Origin: Distichodus sexfasciatus
Lineage: Eukaryota > Chordata > Actinopteri > Characiformes > Distichodontidae
NCBI GenBank assembly: GCA_032718565.1
Contig: JAVGVS010000391.1
Span: 179,808-243,807, forward strand
DNA length: 64,000 bases
Direction: 5' to 3'
Below the pieces are notes generated by a model. That model was not told where the DNA came from, made no database searches, and saw only the letters and a program-made list of their open reading frames with translations. Every line of letters starts with the position of its first letter. Position 1 is the stretch's first letter. This document shows positions 46,010-58,639 of this stretch, piece after piece. Both the position numbers and the translations under genes were made by a program.

Positions 46010-46190
46010 TTCACACCTTTGAGTCGCCAATTAACCCATAGTGCATGTCTTTGGACTGTGGGAGGAAACCGGAGCGCCCGGAGGCAACCCACGCAAACAC
46101 GGGGAGAGCATGCAAACTCCACACAGAAAGGCCCTACTGCCGTCCCCGTGGTTCGAACCCAGGACCTTCTCGCTGTGAGACAAGCAAAAA
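45832..46190 (+). mobile_element. Dispersed teleost repeat with internal (AC)n
   Basis: Head: ATTCATTATCCGAACCGCTT, GGAGCCTATCCCGGGAACTT, GGCGGGGACCAGCCCTGG. Tail: CATGTCTTTGGACTGTGGGA, GGAAACC, CACGGGGAGAGCATGCAAAC, TCCACACAGAAAGGCC, GTTCGAACCCAGGACCTTCT. The tail string is one I recall as very common in fish genomes. It lies between the divergent rabgef1 and hnRNP L promoters. Confidence 0.7.
45955..46007 (+). repeat. (AC)n microsatellite
   Basis: About 26 perfect AC dinucleotides inside the dispersed repeat. Confidence 0.96.
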
Positions 46191-46639
46191 GACAAGCAAT
46201 CAGTGGATCTTCTTCTTTTGCAAAATTTATAGTCTTTTATTTTCATAGTTATAGCTATCAATATGAAATACTAATTTGGCCAAACCACAAGAAAATTATG
46301 CATGTTGGAACTATTAATATTAACTATACTATAAACTATAAATATTACTAATAATAACTATCTATAAGTAATAGTATTTATTCTACACCATTAAAATGTC
46401 TTCAGCGTTATTTTCGTAAATCGGCTCAGTTTACTGGGCATATTGTAGATATTTGCATGTTGGAGTCAAATCACTAATATGTGAAAGATTAAAAGACGTT
46501 ACATATTTAAATGTCTCAACAATAGTAAACAATAAAGGTAAATAAAACGGGTATTGATTTATTTATTGGTCCAGATTTTTAAAAAATACAGATTTAATTG
46601 CCCGGTTCGTTTTCTCTGCCTAGGTGGGCCAAAAATGAA

Positions 46640-46803
46640 GAAAGAAAAACTGCCCAATCATGTAGCGCGTAGCGTGGATGTACGCCTGTGATTGGTTGAC
46701 TGCCTTTGCTGCTGTTTCGGCCAATGGTGGTGGTGGTGGGCGGAGTCACGGGTTTCTTGTGGTTTTCGTCCATTTTTGTTCGTTGAGAACTGAACGGGAC
46801 AAC
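46640..46803 (+). promoter_or_regulatory. hnRNP L-type promoter with CCAAT boxes
   Basis: Three CCAAT-type boxes (CCCAATC near 46654, inverted ATTGGT at 46691-46696, CCAATGG at 46721-46727) precede GGGCGG and the ATG at 46804. A tight CCAAT cluster close to the start codon looks like a functional housekeeping promoter. It remains intact although the gene behind it is broken. Confidence 0.5.
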
Positions 46804-48678
46804 ATGGCTACGCAAACGGCCCGGTACTACAGCGACGGCGGCAGGGCGACAAAGCGCCAGAAAACTGACAACGATGGCGGAATGACAAATGTGAGCAACC
46901 TTTTTGAAGCGTTTCCTCTGTTAATACGTTAACCCTCTATTTTCCCCACCGTGCGCCATTCCCATTCGACAGCTAACCCAGTTAGCTTTTGGCTAGCGGT
47001 TTTTAGGGCGCGTCCCAAATAGCCTCTCGCCCTATGTAGGGCATTTCGTTCAGGCTGACTATACTCCTATAATAATTAACTAATTTTGCCTTTTTTGTGC
47101 TTCGTATGTTATTAAAATGGGATGCGCGTATTGCACTTCATAGTTTAGGAAATGTCTTTTATCTAGAATGGACTACTTAAAAGAGTAGGGCACTTAATGG
47201 TAATCCACTATCGATATTCTGTTTTAAAGACAACTGAAGCAATGAAAGACTATGCTGATTGTTATGAAAAGGTAAAAAGTGCCGCGGTTCTGAACGAAAC
47301 GTCCTGCATGTAGAGCCTAGTTAGGAAAAGTCGTTCATATTGGGCGCTAGTTATTGAGTGGTGCGCTTAACGGGTAGCTCACTACCGGGGGATAAGGGCG
47401 CAATTTAGACCGTAGCCTTTTGTTTCGCTTTGCTAAAAGCGTTCCAGCCTGTTTTTCACGCATTACCTCGCAAAATGCCTCTTAAAACTACACTTGGATG
47501 TATTTAGAGGAGGGACACTGTGCATGCGAATAAAACGTCGTGTTGCGTATTAATAAAGTGACAACTTTAAACGATTATTGCCGTGCTAGTAGGTTTTAGC
47601 GCCAGGTTTGCGGCTGTGAACTCCGGCTAGCACGCTGCCGTCTGCCTTTAGATGAATGAAGCTAGTTAGCTTAGCATAGTTAGGTAGTTAGCGTCGAGTG
47701 AGGCACGCTGCGGTTAGCAGGCCTGTGTCCTTTAGCTATGGGGTCTTATTATTGATTTTAAAATGTCAAAATGCATCACGTATGGATTATGACGAGCCTG
47801 TGTTGCGTACAAATTATTGTGCTATGAATGATGGGAAGGAGAGTTTTGAATTCTACTAATGAATAATTTTTGATATATGCGCTAATTTCTCAAACACGGT
47901 CGGTTTACCTTGACGTATACGGCGTATTGTTTTACAAAAAGACTAATAAAAAGCTCATATTTGTTATGGCTACGGGAGGTTGAGTAACACCCAGTTTACC
48001 TAGAGTGTGAGTTTGACATAAATATTGTTTGTGGCCACAGACAAGATTTGTTTTTTGCCATTTTCTTCTGCCACTGTTTTAAATCAGCACAAGGTAAATA
48101 TCACAGCGTATGTGTTGGATGGCCTTTACACAGTCTCTTTGGTTTTGTTTACACACCTTTATTTTGCTGCAAGATTCATGCATAAATTACAGTGTATTAC
48201 ATAAATTACAGCCTTTAGATGTTAAGGCGATGCTACTTTGGAAAAGCAGTACTAAATGCAAAATAATTACCATAAGATGTCTAGCAGCATTAAGAAATAA
48301 GATCTACCATTTAACTTGAGCTGGATAAGTCACATTTGACACAAAAATCTATCATAAACTCATGTAGTGTTAATTTCTGTCACACTTTAGGTAGATCGTA
48401 ATAATGATATATTTGTCAAAATCAAAGTCAACTTTGTCATCTCTGCTATATACTGTACAGATACATAGAGAGACGAGACGACGTGGCTCCAGGTTATTTC
48501 CAGTGCAAACAAACAAAGAACAGTAGAACAGAGAATAAATAGGCAGGGCACGACTAGGCACATGGGATAGACAATAAATAAGTAGAAATACTAAAATATA
48601 TATTAAACAATATACATTTTAAACCAGACAATATGCAATATACATTTTAAACTAGACAGGGATTTTTAATTTTTTTTT

Positions 48679-48681
<3 letters not shown>

Positions 48682-48712
<31 letters not shown>
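48682..48712. repeat. (TA)n microsatellite
   Basis: About fifteen TA dinucleotides in the first intron of the hnRNP L pseudogene. Confidence 0.93.
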
Positions 48713-48715
<3 letters not shown>

Positions 48716-48776
48716 GAGGCTAGACATATACATAGAGGTAAGTATTGAAATAGATGTAGAGTGAATAGAAAGAGAG

Positions 48777-48823
48777 CACTGAATGTGCAAGAGGTAGAGC
48801 TATAACCTCTTGCACATTCAGTG
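48777..48823. repeat. Perfect 19-bp inverted repeat, 9-nt loop
   Basis: CACTGAATGTGCAAGAGGT at 48777-48795 pairs exactly with 48805-48823; the loop is AGAGCTATA. Outside the arms, pairing stops at once. It could be a transposon remnant or a chance palindrome from an inverted micro-duplication. Confidence 0.9.
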
Positions 48824-51229
48824 TAAATGTCAATTTCAACCTGTTAAAAATATTGCATCCTAAAAAAATATATCGATGACAATGTATTGCTGGGCTTCTC
48901 AGCTCATAGCATACATTTTTACGTATCTTATTTGAAGCACACAAAACAATTCACTTGAGATTTTCAGTACTACATGCACCTTTCCCAGGAATGAAAACAA
49001 TGTTGTGTTACATTTCACTACATGCTGCACCAGCATAACCATGTATGTGACACATAAAAAAATTCTTGAACCCTACACACTCACAGCAAAATGATTTTCC
49101 TCTAATTCCAGTTTTGAAAAATAACAGCAGACAAACTAAACAGCTTATGAGATCGATCTGGTAATGCTTACATTTGAATATCATTTGTGTATTTAAAAAT
49201 GTCATTCCTATCCTATTGTGTTTCTTTTAAAATTGTGAGTCTTGTTTGTTTTTTTGCAGGAGGACTATGACGACCCTCACAAACCCCTACCGTCTTTGGT
49301 GGTCCAATGGAGGTCTGGTGGACGGAGTTCTGGAAGGTTTACCTGTTGAATCCCTTGCAGGAGTCGGAACCATTAGGTATCTTCTACGCCCGCAGGCAGG
49401 CTGGCCGCCATTCAACTCTCTAATCATTGTCATAAAGTTTAATTAAACATTTTACCTCAATTATGATTAATGAACGATAATTGTTTTTTTTCCGGGTTTG
49501 TTCTCATAATTTACTGATAAGGTTTGTACTGTTAATATGCTGTTTTATTATCTGATAAGTATTAAAGATGTATTTTTTATAGTTTCTATTTTTATAAGGA
49601 AAGAATGCATATCGTTGCGATTTTAAAAAAAGGGGCTAAGACAGATGTAGTGGCAGGTTGGACAGGGTGGCGTTACGTGACATGATAGTATGTTTCTGAG
49701 TTGTATGTTTCAGTGAACGCACACTGTGGAATTGTTTTAAACAGAATTCTTTAAAAAAGTATTGAAATTACCATAGTGGACAAGATTAATTGCAGATTTT
49801 TACGCAGCCACGTGTTCTCTCCACACAGTTATGTCGTGTTGATGCCCAAGAAGCGCCAAGCCCTGGTGGAGTATGAGGACATGAGGGTTTCGTAATGCCA
49901 GGACGTGACACTGACAACCAGGTCTACGTAAGGACACCTCACAGACGTCAACTACTCCACCAGTCAGAAGATTACACGACCCGGCGACTCTGACGACTCG
50001 CGCAGCGTTAATAATGTCTTGCTTTTAACAATTATGAACCCCATCTATCCCATCACCACGGTAATGCCCGATAGTTATAAAAAATCTGCAAAAAATCTTC
50101 AGAGCAAAATGTTCTAAGGTGGAATAAGTTCAGTTATTCGATATTATTTTTTCCTCGCCCCTTGCAGGATGTGCTGTATACAATTTAGGCCAAACCAGGT
50201 CCGTTCAGAGAATCGTCATCTTTAGGAAAAATGGAGTCCAGGCCATGGTTGAATATCCTTTTAAATTTACAGCATTTAGCAGATACTGTTTTCCAGAGCC
50301 GCTTCCATTTCCCTAATAAAGGGGAAAAAAAAAAAAAACTGTGAATTGATTTTGAATCGAATCATGAGCCCAAGATTAGAACTGAATTGTGCACCCTTAT
50401 TGCCTAGCCCTTACAGACATAATTGAGCACAGTTGTCTCCCAAATTTTAAAAAGCAAAATTATTTAAGGTCCTTTTCTTAACCAATCCCACCGAGCCAGT
50501 CCAGAGCGCTAATAACGGCCAAGGCCTCTCTCAACGGCGCCGACATTTACTCAGGTTGTTGCACGCTCAAGATTGAATATGCCAAGGTAAGTGCAGTCAT
50601 AAAGTGAGTAAAAAAACATCTACATGTAGATGCGAAGGGTCACCACAACAATGTCTTCTACCTCCAACCAGCCAACGCGTCTCAACGTGTTCAAAAACGA
50701 CCAGGACACATGGGACTACACCAACCCAAACCTGAGCGGCAGCCAAGGTAACGTTAACAAACACCAGTATTGTGAGGTGTTTTTTTTTTTTTTTTTGACA
50801 CTACTCAGCACCCTTACTGCCACTGTGGGGTTTCAGATTATAGCGGGTGGGATGGGGCCACGTCAGAACGTTTTTTTATTTAACTTTACAAGAAGTCGCT
50901 TAGAATTGAAACTAGGCCTAGAACTGGAGTTAGACCTTCACTACTAGATGCCATGTCCCGGAAAACTGTAGAGCGCTGTTTTATATCAGAAACAGTAGTG
51001 CTATATTCTCAGATTTTAGAATCCTCTGAGAATGTTGCCAGAGTCCGTGTCCGAACCAGCAGCCGAGGATGTCAGGTGCAACTGGACCATGGAGATATGT
51101 GTCATTCAAGGCCTGATAGATCTGGTTTTGTCCACATGGATTTCTCATTTGCATCGAATGAGAAGTTTTAAAGTATTTCTGGAGTCAGTTAAGTCTTGAA
51201 TCAGACAGATGAAATTTATTGCTCGTTGT

Positions 51230-51880
51230 CACATGCAATAAACACTGAGAGTGCAAGTATGTATTTGCGCTGAGAGTAGCCAGCACACCCAAAGCCTGCG
51301 CTGGGTTCGCTTGCATCTTCGGCATCTGCGCTCGTACACTTTTTTTAAACACAGAACATCGGAAAACACAACACAAGTGCTTTTCTTTTACATTGCACAG
51401 AAGACATTTTCACTTTCCTCAACAACTTCAAACACTAAACTGCCACCACAAACGTCCTCCTACACCTGCAAAAGCGTTTTTAATCCCCTCTGGACATGGA
51501 AATCTCTCACTCCTCCTCCTCCTCCCCACAAGCTCAACACAGAAACAGCATTCCAACACGAGACAGCCTGACACATTTCACGCATCCTCTCTCCATGAAC
51601 AAACCACGAAGACATTTGTAAAATAGTTCGCTTCTGCTCACTCGGCTTCATTCCAAGAACAAGACACACAGCACCGGCACCTCACTGCTGACAAAAGGAG
51701 ATTCGACACAAAAATCACACCAGACAGACGACGTCCAGCAGGCATACAAGCAGCAGAATTCTGCCTACAGTGCTTTCTCTCTCTATCTATTGTGCCGACC
51801 GACACAAACACAGTAGGACCACTGACTTTCCAGATTATCGCCCCGATCGCTGAAACAAACGCCACCGGCGACAAGGAAGA
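51230..51880 (+). promoter_or_regulatory. CA-rich intron block in the hnRNP L pseudogene
   Basis: The intron between relict exons 6 and 7 contains a dense series of ACACA, CACAC, CAACA and CACCA motifs (for example AACACAACACAAG, GACACACAGCACC, GACACAAACACAG). In functional HNRNPL, intron 6 carries a CA-rich cluster with a poison exon through which hnRNP L lowers its own mRNA. Position and composition agree; I cannot prove a cassette exon here. Confidence 0.35.
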
Positions 51881-52846
51881 CGCACTGACACGCAGACACA
51901 AATTTCTGCCAAGGTCGAAGTACGTCCGGAAACGTAATTTGCCTCCAGTTTTGCACCAATTCTGCCTGCACTGGACGCCCCAGCATACTTCATTCCCTTC
52001 TGTAATCTAATTTACAGTAATACAATTCCGTGTGACTTTTTCTTTTTATAAATCCTGATTGTTGTAATGCCTTCCAATATGATGCAGGTGTGGCATTCTC
52101 TTCTAACGGGAAAACGCAGTCTTGTTTAGAAAAACAGGCCAAAATAATTTAAAAAAGACCAGAAGAGAAGCGAAAAAGTGTTGAAACGAGACTTTTAACA
52201 CGGGACGGCGGAACTTTAAGCTCAAAGACAAAAGGAGGACGTTGGGACTGTAATGCTAATCAACTGATGCTCTAGGAGGCAAAAACACCCCCAAAAGTAG
52301 CAAAAAATTCAGCCTCGCGACGCTTCACCTTCCACCCCCCCTACCGAAGCCTGAGCTGTAAGTAACCCCAAGCTTGCTAAATGGGTTCTGAGTTATCGTG
52401 TGGTTGTTTTTTATTTTTATTTCATGAAGTATGTGACTAACTTGCTTTTGCTCCCACACCACTTACCACAGTATTTATATTGACTCTGAAGCCTGATACT
52501 TTAATATTTTTTGGGAGGTAGAATCTGCCTCTTTTTTTAAACGTATACATGACTGACCTGAACCACGTAGATTTGTCAGCGAACTCTCGGAAATGAGCTG
52601 TGAGATTGATGTCTGCAATATGTGTACCTGAACAGGTGGAGATCCTGATGGCAATGGCAGCGATCAAGGTGTGTTTGCATCAGGCTTTCTATCCTTACTG
52701 ATTTTTTTCCCCCCACCTCCCAGTACACCACATGCTAGTCTAAATAACGCATTTGATTACTTTTGGCAGACGATGAACAGCCTCACTTGTTTGTTGCATA
52801 CTTTCCTCAATGCAAAATTCTGCATTCGATTGAATAGGCTACATTT

Positions 52847-53746
52847 AAGGCTGTGCGATATGACAATATTGGATGAGATATATATATGTAGGATGCACGA
52901 CAGCCTGTGATGCTGATATCCCATGTTTTACGTGTTTATATGTAGATAAAATGACTCGGGAAAATAAGAGTTAGTCGTAAAGATCTAGGATATTTTTCAC
53001 AAAGTTCCAGAGACTGCACGCCGGAATTTTTGGCAATGTAACAACGGCCACAGTTCTGACATTTCAAGCAGCGTCAAGTCAAGCAAACTTGAAAGCAGAT
53101 TGGAGTCAGGGCAGAACACTTCTAGTGTAGTGCACAACATTAAAAAAAGTCACTTTCCACCCTATGTAGTGTACCAAGTTAATTAGGGTGTGTGACTCTC
53201 CATGTGTGCTACCTGTGTGAGCCGTTAAGCCACAACCTCAGGTATTTCCTGAGAAGCATACTACCGCATAGAAAAGTATGATGAGAGCGGCTTACTTACC
53301 ATACTATTAAGTGCGGTAGTATTCAACTCGGAACACGGCCCATGTGCGAGCTCACATTCGCTAAGTGAGACAAACGTAGTTTAGTTAGTTTGATGTTTAA
53401 CGTGCGCAAGCAGAGTCTAGATTTGACGAGCGTCGGGATTCGTGTTAAATGTATTGCAAACTATGCATTTTCCTGTAGCGTTATGCTAGATACCAGCGCA
53501 TATTTTAGAGATATCGACAATGACAATTTTTTTCTAAGCATTTTAGGATTTACATTCATAAAACATTTGCACAGTCGTAAGGATGGGTACCATTTCATTT
53601 TTTTTTGAGGTTGCAATTTAAAACAGGGAGAAAAGAGTCCTATCCACGTGGTTAATGTGTAGATTCTCTTAGTTCATTGAACGTCCTACATTGTGGTTAT
53701 ATATCATTATGGGGATATGAGACGTTGGTCGTATCGCACAGCCCTA
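52847..53746. mobile_element. Probable 900-bp hAT-like element in the same intron
   Basis: The left end is TAAGGCTGTGCGATATGAC; the inverted right end is TAGGGCTGTGCGATACGAC. These match the 38291-38969 element. Flanking octamers do not match, so the duplication is lost or the ends are misplaced. No transposase ORF. Confidence 0.55.
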
Positions 53747-56570
53747 TGTCCAGGTCACAATCTTTTAAAATTGGCCCTTTATCTTCATCGGCTGTGCAGT
53801 TAGCTCAGTTTCTTGTCTTGCTGCTTTTCAGCAAATTCATCTTCCACGCTCTGTCTCTCGCTTTCTCATTCTCCCGCTCTGGCATTCTCCCTCCCTGCCT
53901 CTCTCTGTCTCTGATATTGCTCCCCTCTGGGCCTCCTCCTCCTCCTCCTTACCTCTCTCGCCTCTCAGATTTGAATCCCAACCGTGTTGTCTGAGGCAGG
54001 CCAAGGCTCTGTTGGAGACCACCCCAGAGCAGGCACGGTAAGGCTTGTGACGGACATCTCCAAACACTAACACATTCGCCGGAAAGACTAAAAGAAAAAA
54101 GAGAGAGAGAAAGAGAGCGAGAGAGGGAACGGGGGAGTGACTGTGGTTGGTTAAAAATCTGAACCTTTAGACCCACAGTGGCAGCAAGACGGTACTGTGT
54201 TGAGTCGCGGAATCTAAAGATGAAAAAAAATGGTGGGGCTTTTTTTTTTTTTTTAAATGAATGACAGGTGTGGTTTTTTTGTTTGTCTTTGTCTTGCAGG
54301 AGGTTACCACGGCTACCAGGACGGGGTTTGCGGCGGCTACGACAGCCGACGCATGGCCCCGTCTATGGGCGGTCCGAGGCGAGGCGGGGTGAGCCAGCTC
54401 TACGGGGATAGTATTTGCCTTCCGCCTTCGGCGCAGTAGCATAGCGCCCACGCCTTTATTTTCCATTATGATGGTGTAATGTGCCCGGAGCCCGGCCAGT
54501 GCAGACCGGGTCTTCAACATCTTCTGCCTTTACGGCAACGTGGAGAGGGTGAGAAATCCGATGCTTAAATCTTTAAATCTTAAAGCGTAAATCTGAGTTA
54601 GGTCTGAACGATATGACCACGAATCAATTTCCCTAGTCGTGACTTGTGATGTGACTCTCCCAAGATTTGATACTGACACGTGAGGTAGACGTTTTTTCGT
54701 GAACTGCAGTTGGGCCTAATCGAATTTTTCCTTAATCCCAGGTGAAGTTCATGAAGAGCAGCAAGCCGAGCCGCGCAGTGGTGGAGAGATGGGGAGGACT
54801 GGTTACTACCACGACCGGCCATTTGTCATCTAAACAACCATTTCCTTTTCAACCAGAAACTTAATGTGTGGTGGGTGTCAAGATTCAGCCTTCTTTGTCA
54901 CGTGTAGCGAAATAAGCCCTGAGAGTTTATTCATTAACGCATCACTTGTCATGTTATTGACAAATATATTTATAAACCTCTGCACAGTCATTAACACACT
55001 ATCATTATTAAAGCAATTCATTTATTCCTGGAGTCTTATATGTTCCTCCGGCCCTCAGCGTCCGGCAGCAGCTGCCGGGTAAATGATGAGCTGGACGACG
55101 GCACGAGCAGCTTCAAGGACTTCCACAGCAGTCTCAACAACCGCTTCACCTCTCGAGCATAGGGCGCTAAAAAACCTATATACAGCATCCCAGCAACGTG
55201 CTGCACTTCTTCAATGCCGCACCGGAGGCCTCCTCCGAGGTCTTCCGAGGCCGTGACAGCCTCTCGGCCTTCTGGGCATGTAACGGTCATATTGATTCGT
55301 GGTTGATGAGTCTGCAACGTTGATCCAAAGTGAAAACATTGATCAGACGTTCTACATATTGTAACTTCATATAGATTTGGAGGTCCGTTGTTACTGAATA
55401 GAAGATTGATTGTCAAATATTTTGGTTTCAGTGTCAAATAACGATGGTTTATGAATCAAATCGAATCGTATCGTTGCAGACGTTGCTCCTACAGGCTTTG
55501 ACTGATTGTCTGTTTTTCGCCGCCGCTTTTTCAGATCTGTGGAGGAACTCCGTGTGAAGTGTCCCGCCCATGTCAAACTCTTTGCAGCGAAGGGTGAGTT
55601 TTGTTAGCGATCGTATAGTGACTGTTGAACCAAAGCATTTTGTATGGAAATGTTCAAATGTCCAATACAGGTGTAAAAAGAGGTTGTTTTTTATATTCGC
55701 GATGCGAGCATGTGAAGTGAAATCCATTGAAACAATCGACCATCCTTATTCACCACAAGTATTTTCTAAATTCTTCTTATATTTGTTAGAAAGGGTAAAC
55801 ATAACATTGATAAGACAGCAGAAATATAACCTCTCTAAATAAGTAGTCAATGTTAGAATCTTCATCTGAACTGCTGGGATTTTACATGAAAAAGTGGGTT
55901 TTAAGAACAATTTTCTTCTTTAAGGGTGGTTCACGAATAAGGCCCAGGTTTTGTTCTTCCATTTTTTGGGAGCATAGCTAGATTATCCAGTGCGTCTTTG
56001 AGACGCCTCTAACCATTACAGAAAATCCAGAATTCTCATTGTTCTTATAATTTATGATTGTGCTAGTGTTTGTTTTTCAGGTGGTTTCCACGCTCGAGAA
56101 GAGCTCATCAGACTGCTGTGAGTGGGACTCTGGTTAACGATGCTATGAAGTTTCGCGCTTAGATGAACCATTACCAGATGAAGAACCTAGTGAGTCATGC
56201 CTGCTTCTTAGATATTTATTTAATAGCGTATACCAGTAAAATACCTTTTCATAATATCTTACCTATGAATTGTTGCGCATAAAATATAATGTCCTCCGTT
56301 TCTCTTCTAGATGGTCCATACCCTTACACTCTGAAGGTTGTGTTTAATCAAGAAAGCACGCGAATCCGAGACTTGTCGTCGCTACAACGGAGTTTCCGCA
56401 TTCCTCCAGCCCAAACGACGCTACTGTTCTTGCTTTGTTGATTTATTCTTTATAAGTCCTTACAGTCAGACTGCCAATCGGGCTTTGGTCAGCTTGAGTT
56501 CATGCCTGGATACCGAAAACTGGCAGAACTTGTTGGAATACTGTTTTTATAGGGGAAGAGGAGGAAGGTG

Positions 56571-58200
56571 AAATGCTTTTGTACCAGTATTTTTTTTTCT
56601 GTTTAACGTATTTCTGATTTTTTAAAGTTGCTTTCCATTGTTGACTTAGCTGTGTGCTCAGCACCTTTTTTTGGAATTGTCATCCTGTACACGAGAGACT
56701 GTATTTTCTAATTGTAAAAAATAAAAAATTAGAAGTATAATGGATTTCTGTTGTGACTTACAAAGCTAACTTGTTGAGTTCAAGTATTTTCTTTAAATAC
56801 ACCCAAATTCAGTATTGTTTATTTATATATATATATATATATTCTCTCTTTAGAAAATAATATTTTAAGTGATTATTGTATGATCTGAGTGCATCATTTC
56901 CAATGAATATTATAAAAATGATAGACATTTGAAGGTCTACTTCTGCGCTTGCCCTGTCAAGTCTGTGGATAATCCGGCCTTGACCGTGACTCATCAGAAA
57001 CGTACCTTCAAAGACAATCGCATAACCTTTCTGGAAGATCGGCGACGAAGGTTTTAAAAACAAACAAACATAGAGCTTTTGTTAAAGTAATAAATGGTGC
57101 CTAAGATATCACTTCTTTCCAAGTCCTTTTAACTATAAAACAGTATGAAAAAATATTGGTTCGCGTTAGTATATCTTGTGCGTGTCAAATGAGTTGTAAA
57201 ACTCCCTAAGTAATGTACTAAATACTTCCTAAACCAAAGAAGTTTACGTTGTTAAATGAGATCAAAATTTTAGAACACGAATAGATATTTCAGAGTGAGT
57301 CAAAGTTAAAAGTTAATACAGGATATGAAGGCTGCGTTGACTGTTTAAAAATACATGAAGTACACGTTGTACACTACTTAGGAAGTAGGCGTCTGTTTAT
57401 TGTTAGCATGCTTTGAAGACTCTAATCTGCATACAGATACTGTGGTGTCTATTTTCTTGTCTGTATGGAACGTCATGCAAATTTCCATGACCTTTCTCTC
57501 CATTCAGGTACAAGGCAACCCGCTTTTGTCTAGTAAATGACACAACTCAGTTGTTCATTTACATTCACAAACTACGTGGCCACATTCTCAGCCAGGTGTG
57601 CAGATTCCAAAAACCGCCATTACACAGAGAGAAGAAGTGCAAGATGCTACTAACACATTGCACAAAAGTCATATGTAAATAACATTTAGAGCTTTTAAAT
57701 ATAGTTTGTAATATTCTGTGTACTAAGTGCTCGTTGTATGACGTTCACAGAGTTTAACGTTGTTGTTTGAGAAAACTATTGATATAGTACCAGTAGTAAA
57801 CAAGCATAATAATATATACACTTAGTCCCAGAGACCTTCCACTAAACGATGAAACATGAGGAGAAAGCACAAGCAGCAACTTAGACCCGCTGAGGCGATG
57901 TGGACGTGACATATACAAATAAACTATAATTAAAACTCATTCTCTTAATCGTTATCAGTCGATGTCGAAGACACCTCTGAAGTCGATTAACAACGTGTTT
58001 TGTGTTTTTACTCCTCTGTCATGGACAATCTTAACATACATAACAGAATTTATAAGAAAGCAAACATAATTCAATTTTGAATGTAATTAGTACTTTTTAC
58101 AACCATATGTGCTTTTAAGCAAACTTATAGGTTTATTTGTTTAAAAAAAACAAACAAACTCAAAAATGAACAACGAAAGGTCCGCTTTTCAATGTACAAT
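56571..58200. other. AT-rich spacer, no gene seen
   Basis: Downstream of the hnRNP L relic. Poly(A)-like AATAAA occurs near 56720, and a (TA)n run lies at 56823-56841. No coding-like ORF, RNA gene or familiar repeat is apparent. Confidence 0.5.
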
Positions 58201-58400
58201 TATTCATGTCATCAGGTCACATGGTTTAGAGCGTAATGGATTTATATGCATTTTATAGTATTTCTTTCATTATTTAAAAAAAGTACAAACATATTCTTTA
58301 AAAAGTTTTGTGACATATGGTGATCAAGGTCTCTATGCTGTACAATTGGTCTGATGTCATCAGGTCACGTGGTTTAGGAGCGTAATGGACTTGTATTTTG
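58195..58400 (+). repeat. Direct repeat pair, about 65 bp, 145 bp apart
   Basis: TGTACAATT, ATGTCATCAGGTCAC(A/G)TGG, TTTAG(A/G)GCGTAATGGA or a variant, and T(T/G)TAT occur at 58195-58260 and 58338-58400 in the same orientation. Confidence 0.65.
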
Positions 58401-58639
58401 AATGTTAAATGAATGTTGAATATCAAACTAACTTATCAACTGCTTTTATTTTCCATGAAAAAAGTTATCTCCTTACTTAAAAAAGTGTGGATTTCTTTTT
58501 CGCAAGTGAATGCATTACGCTTTCATTAAACAAAATAATTACGCGCAAAAATACTTATTTCGAGTCAGAAAGGGGATTTTTTCCGCGATATTATCAAATG
58601 TTGTTGATGCTAATCATGCAATGAGCTAATTTACTGAGT

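Larger units (their letters stand above)
46891..49259 (+). other. Long first intron of the hnRNP L pseudogene
   Basis: Begins with a good donor (GTGAGC) and ends with TTTTTTTGCAG. The first 1 kb is moderately CpG-rich, as expected near a promoter. It contains a (TA)n array and a strong hairpin described separately. No other exon is recognised. Confidence 0.6.
46804..56570 (+). pseudogene. Unprocessed hnRNP L pseudogene, about 13 relict exons
   Basis: hnRNP L is a four-RRM nuclear splicing factor that binds CA-rich RNA. Recognisable exons: 46804-46890 (intact, MATQTARYYSDGGRATKRQK), 49260-49376, 49829-50060, 50168-50255, 50506-50586, 50672-50747 (intact, PTRLNVFKNDQDTWDYTNPN), 53969-54037, 54300-54548, 54742-54890, 55059-55280, 55535-55593, 56081-56189 and 56311 onward. 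Damage: exon 2 is 2 bp short of frame; stops TAA 49893-49895, TAG 50186-50188, TGA 53992-53994 and TAG 54437-54439; exon 4 lacks a donor; exons 5, 9, 10 and 12 contain indels; the conserved C-terminal FSTAQHA end is lost. Introns are present, so it is not a retrocopy. Most splice sites survive. A decayed paralogue (hnrnpl/hnrnpl2 type) is the best reading. Assembly error is the alternative, made unlikely by four flawless genes nearby. Confidence 0.85.

Noticed and set aside
49260..56570. hnRNP L frameshifts explained purely by sequencing error
   Set aside because: nmd3, sptssb, otol1, the FcR-like gene and rabgef1 read through about 4.6 kb of coding sequence with no indel, while nearly every hnRNP L exon after the first is hit, together with amino-acid divergence at conserved RRM positions. 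Not fully excluded without reads.
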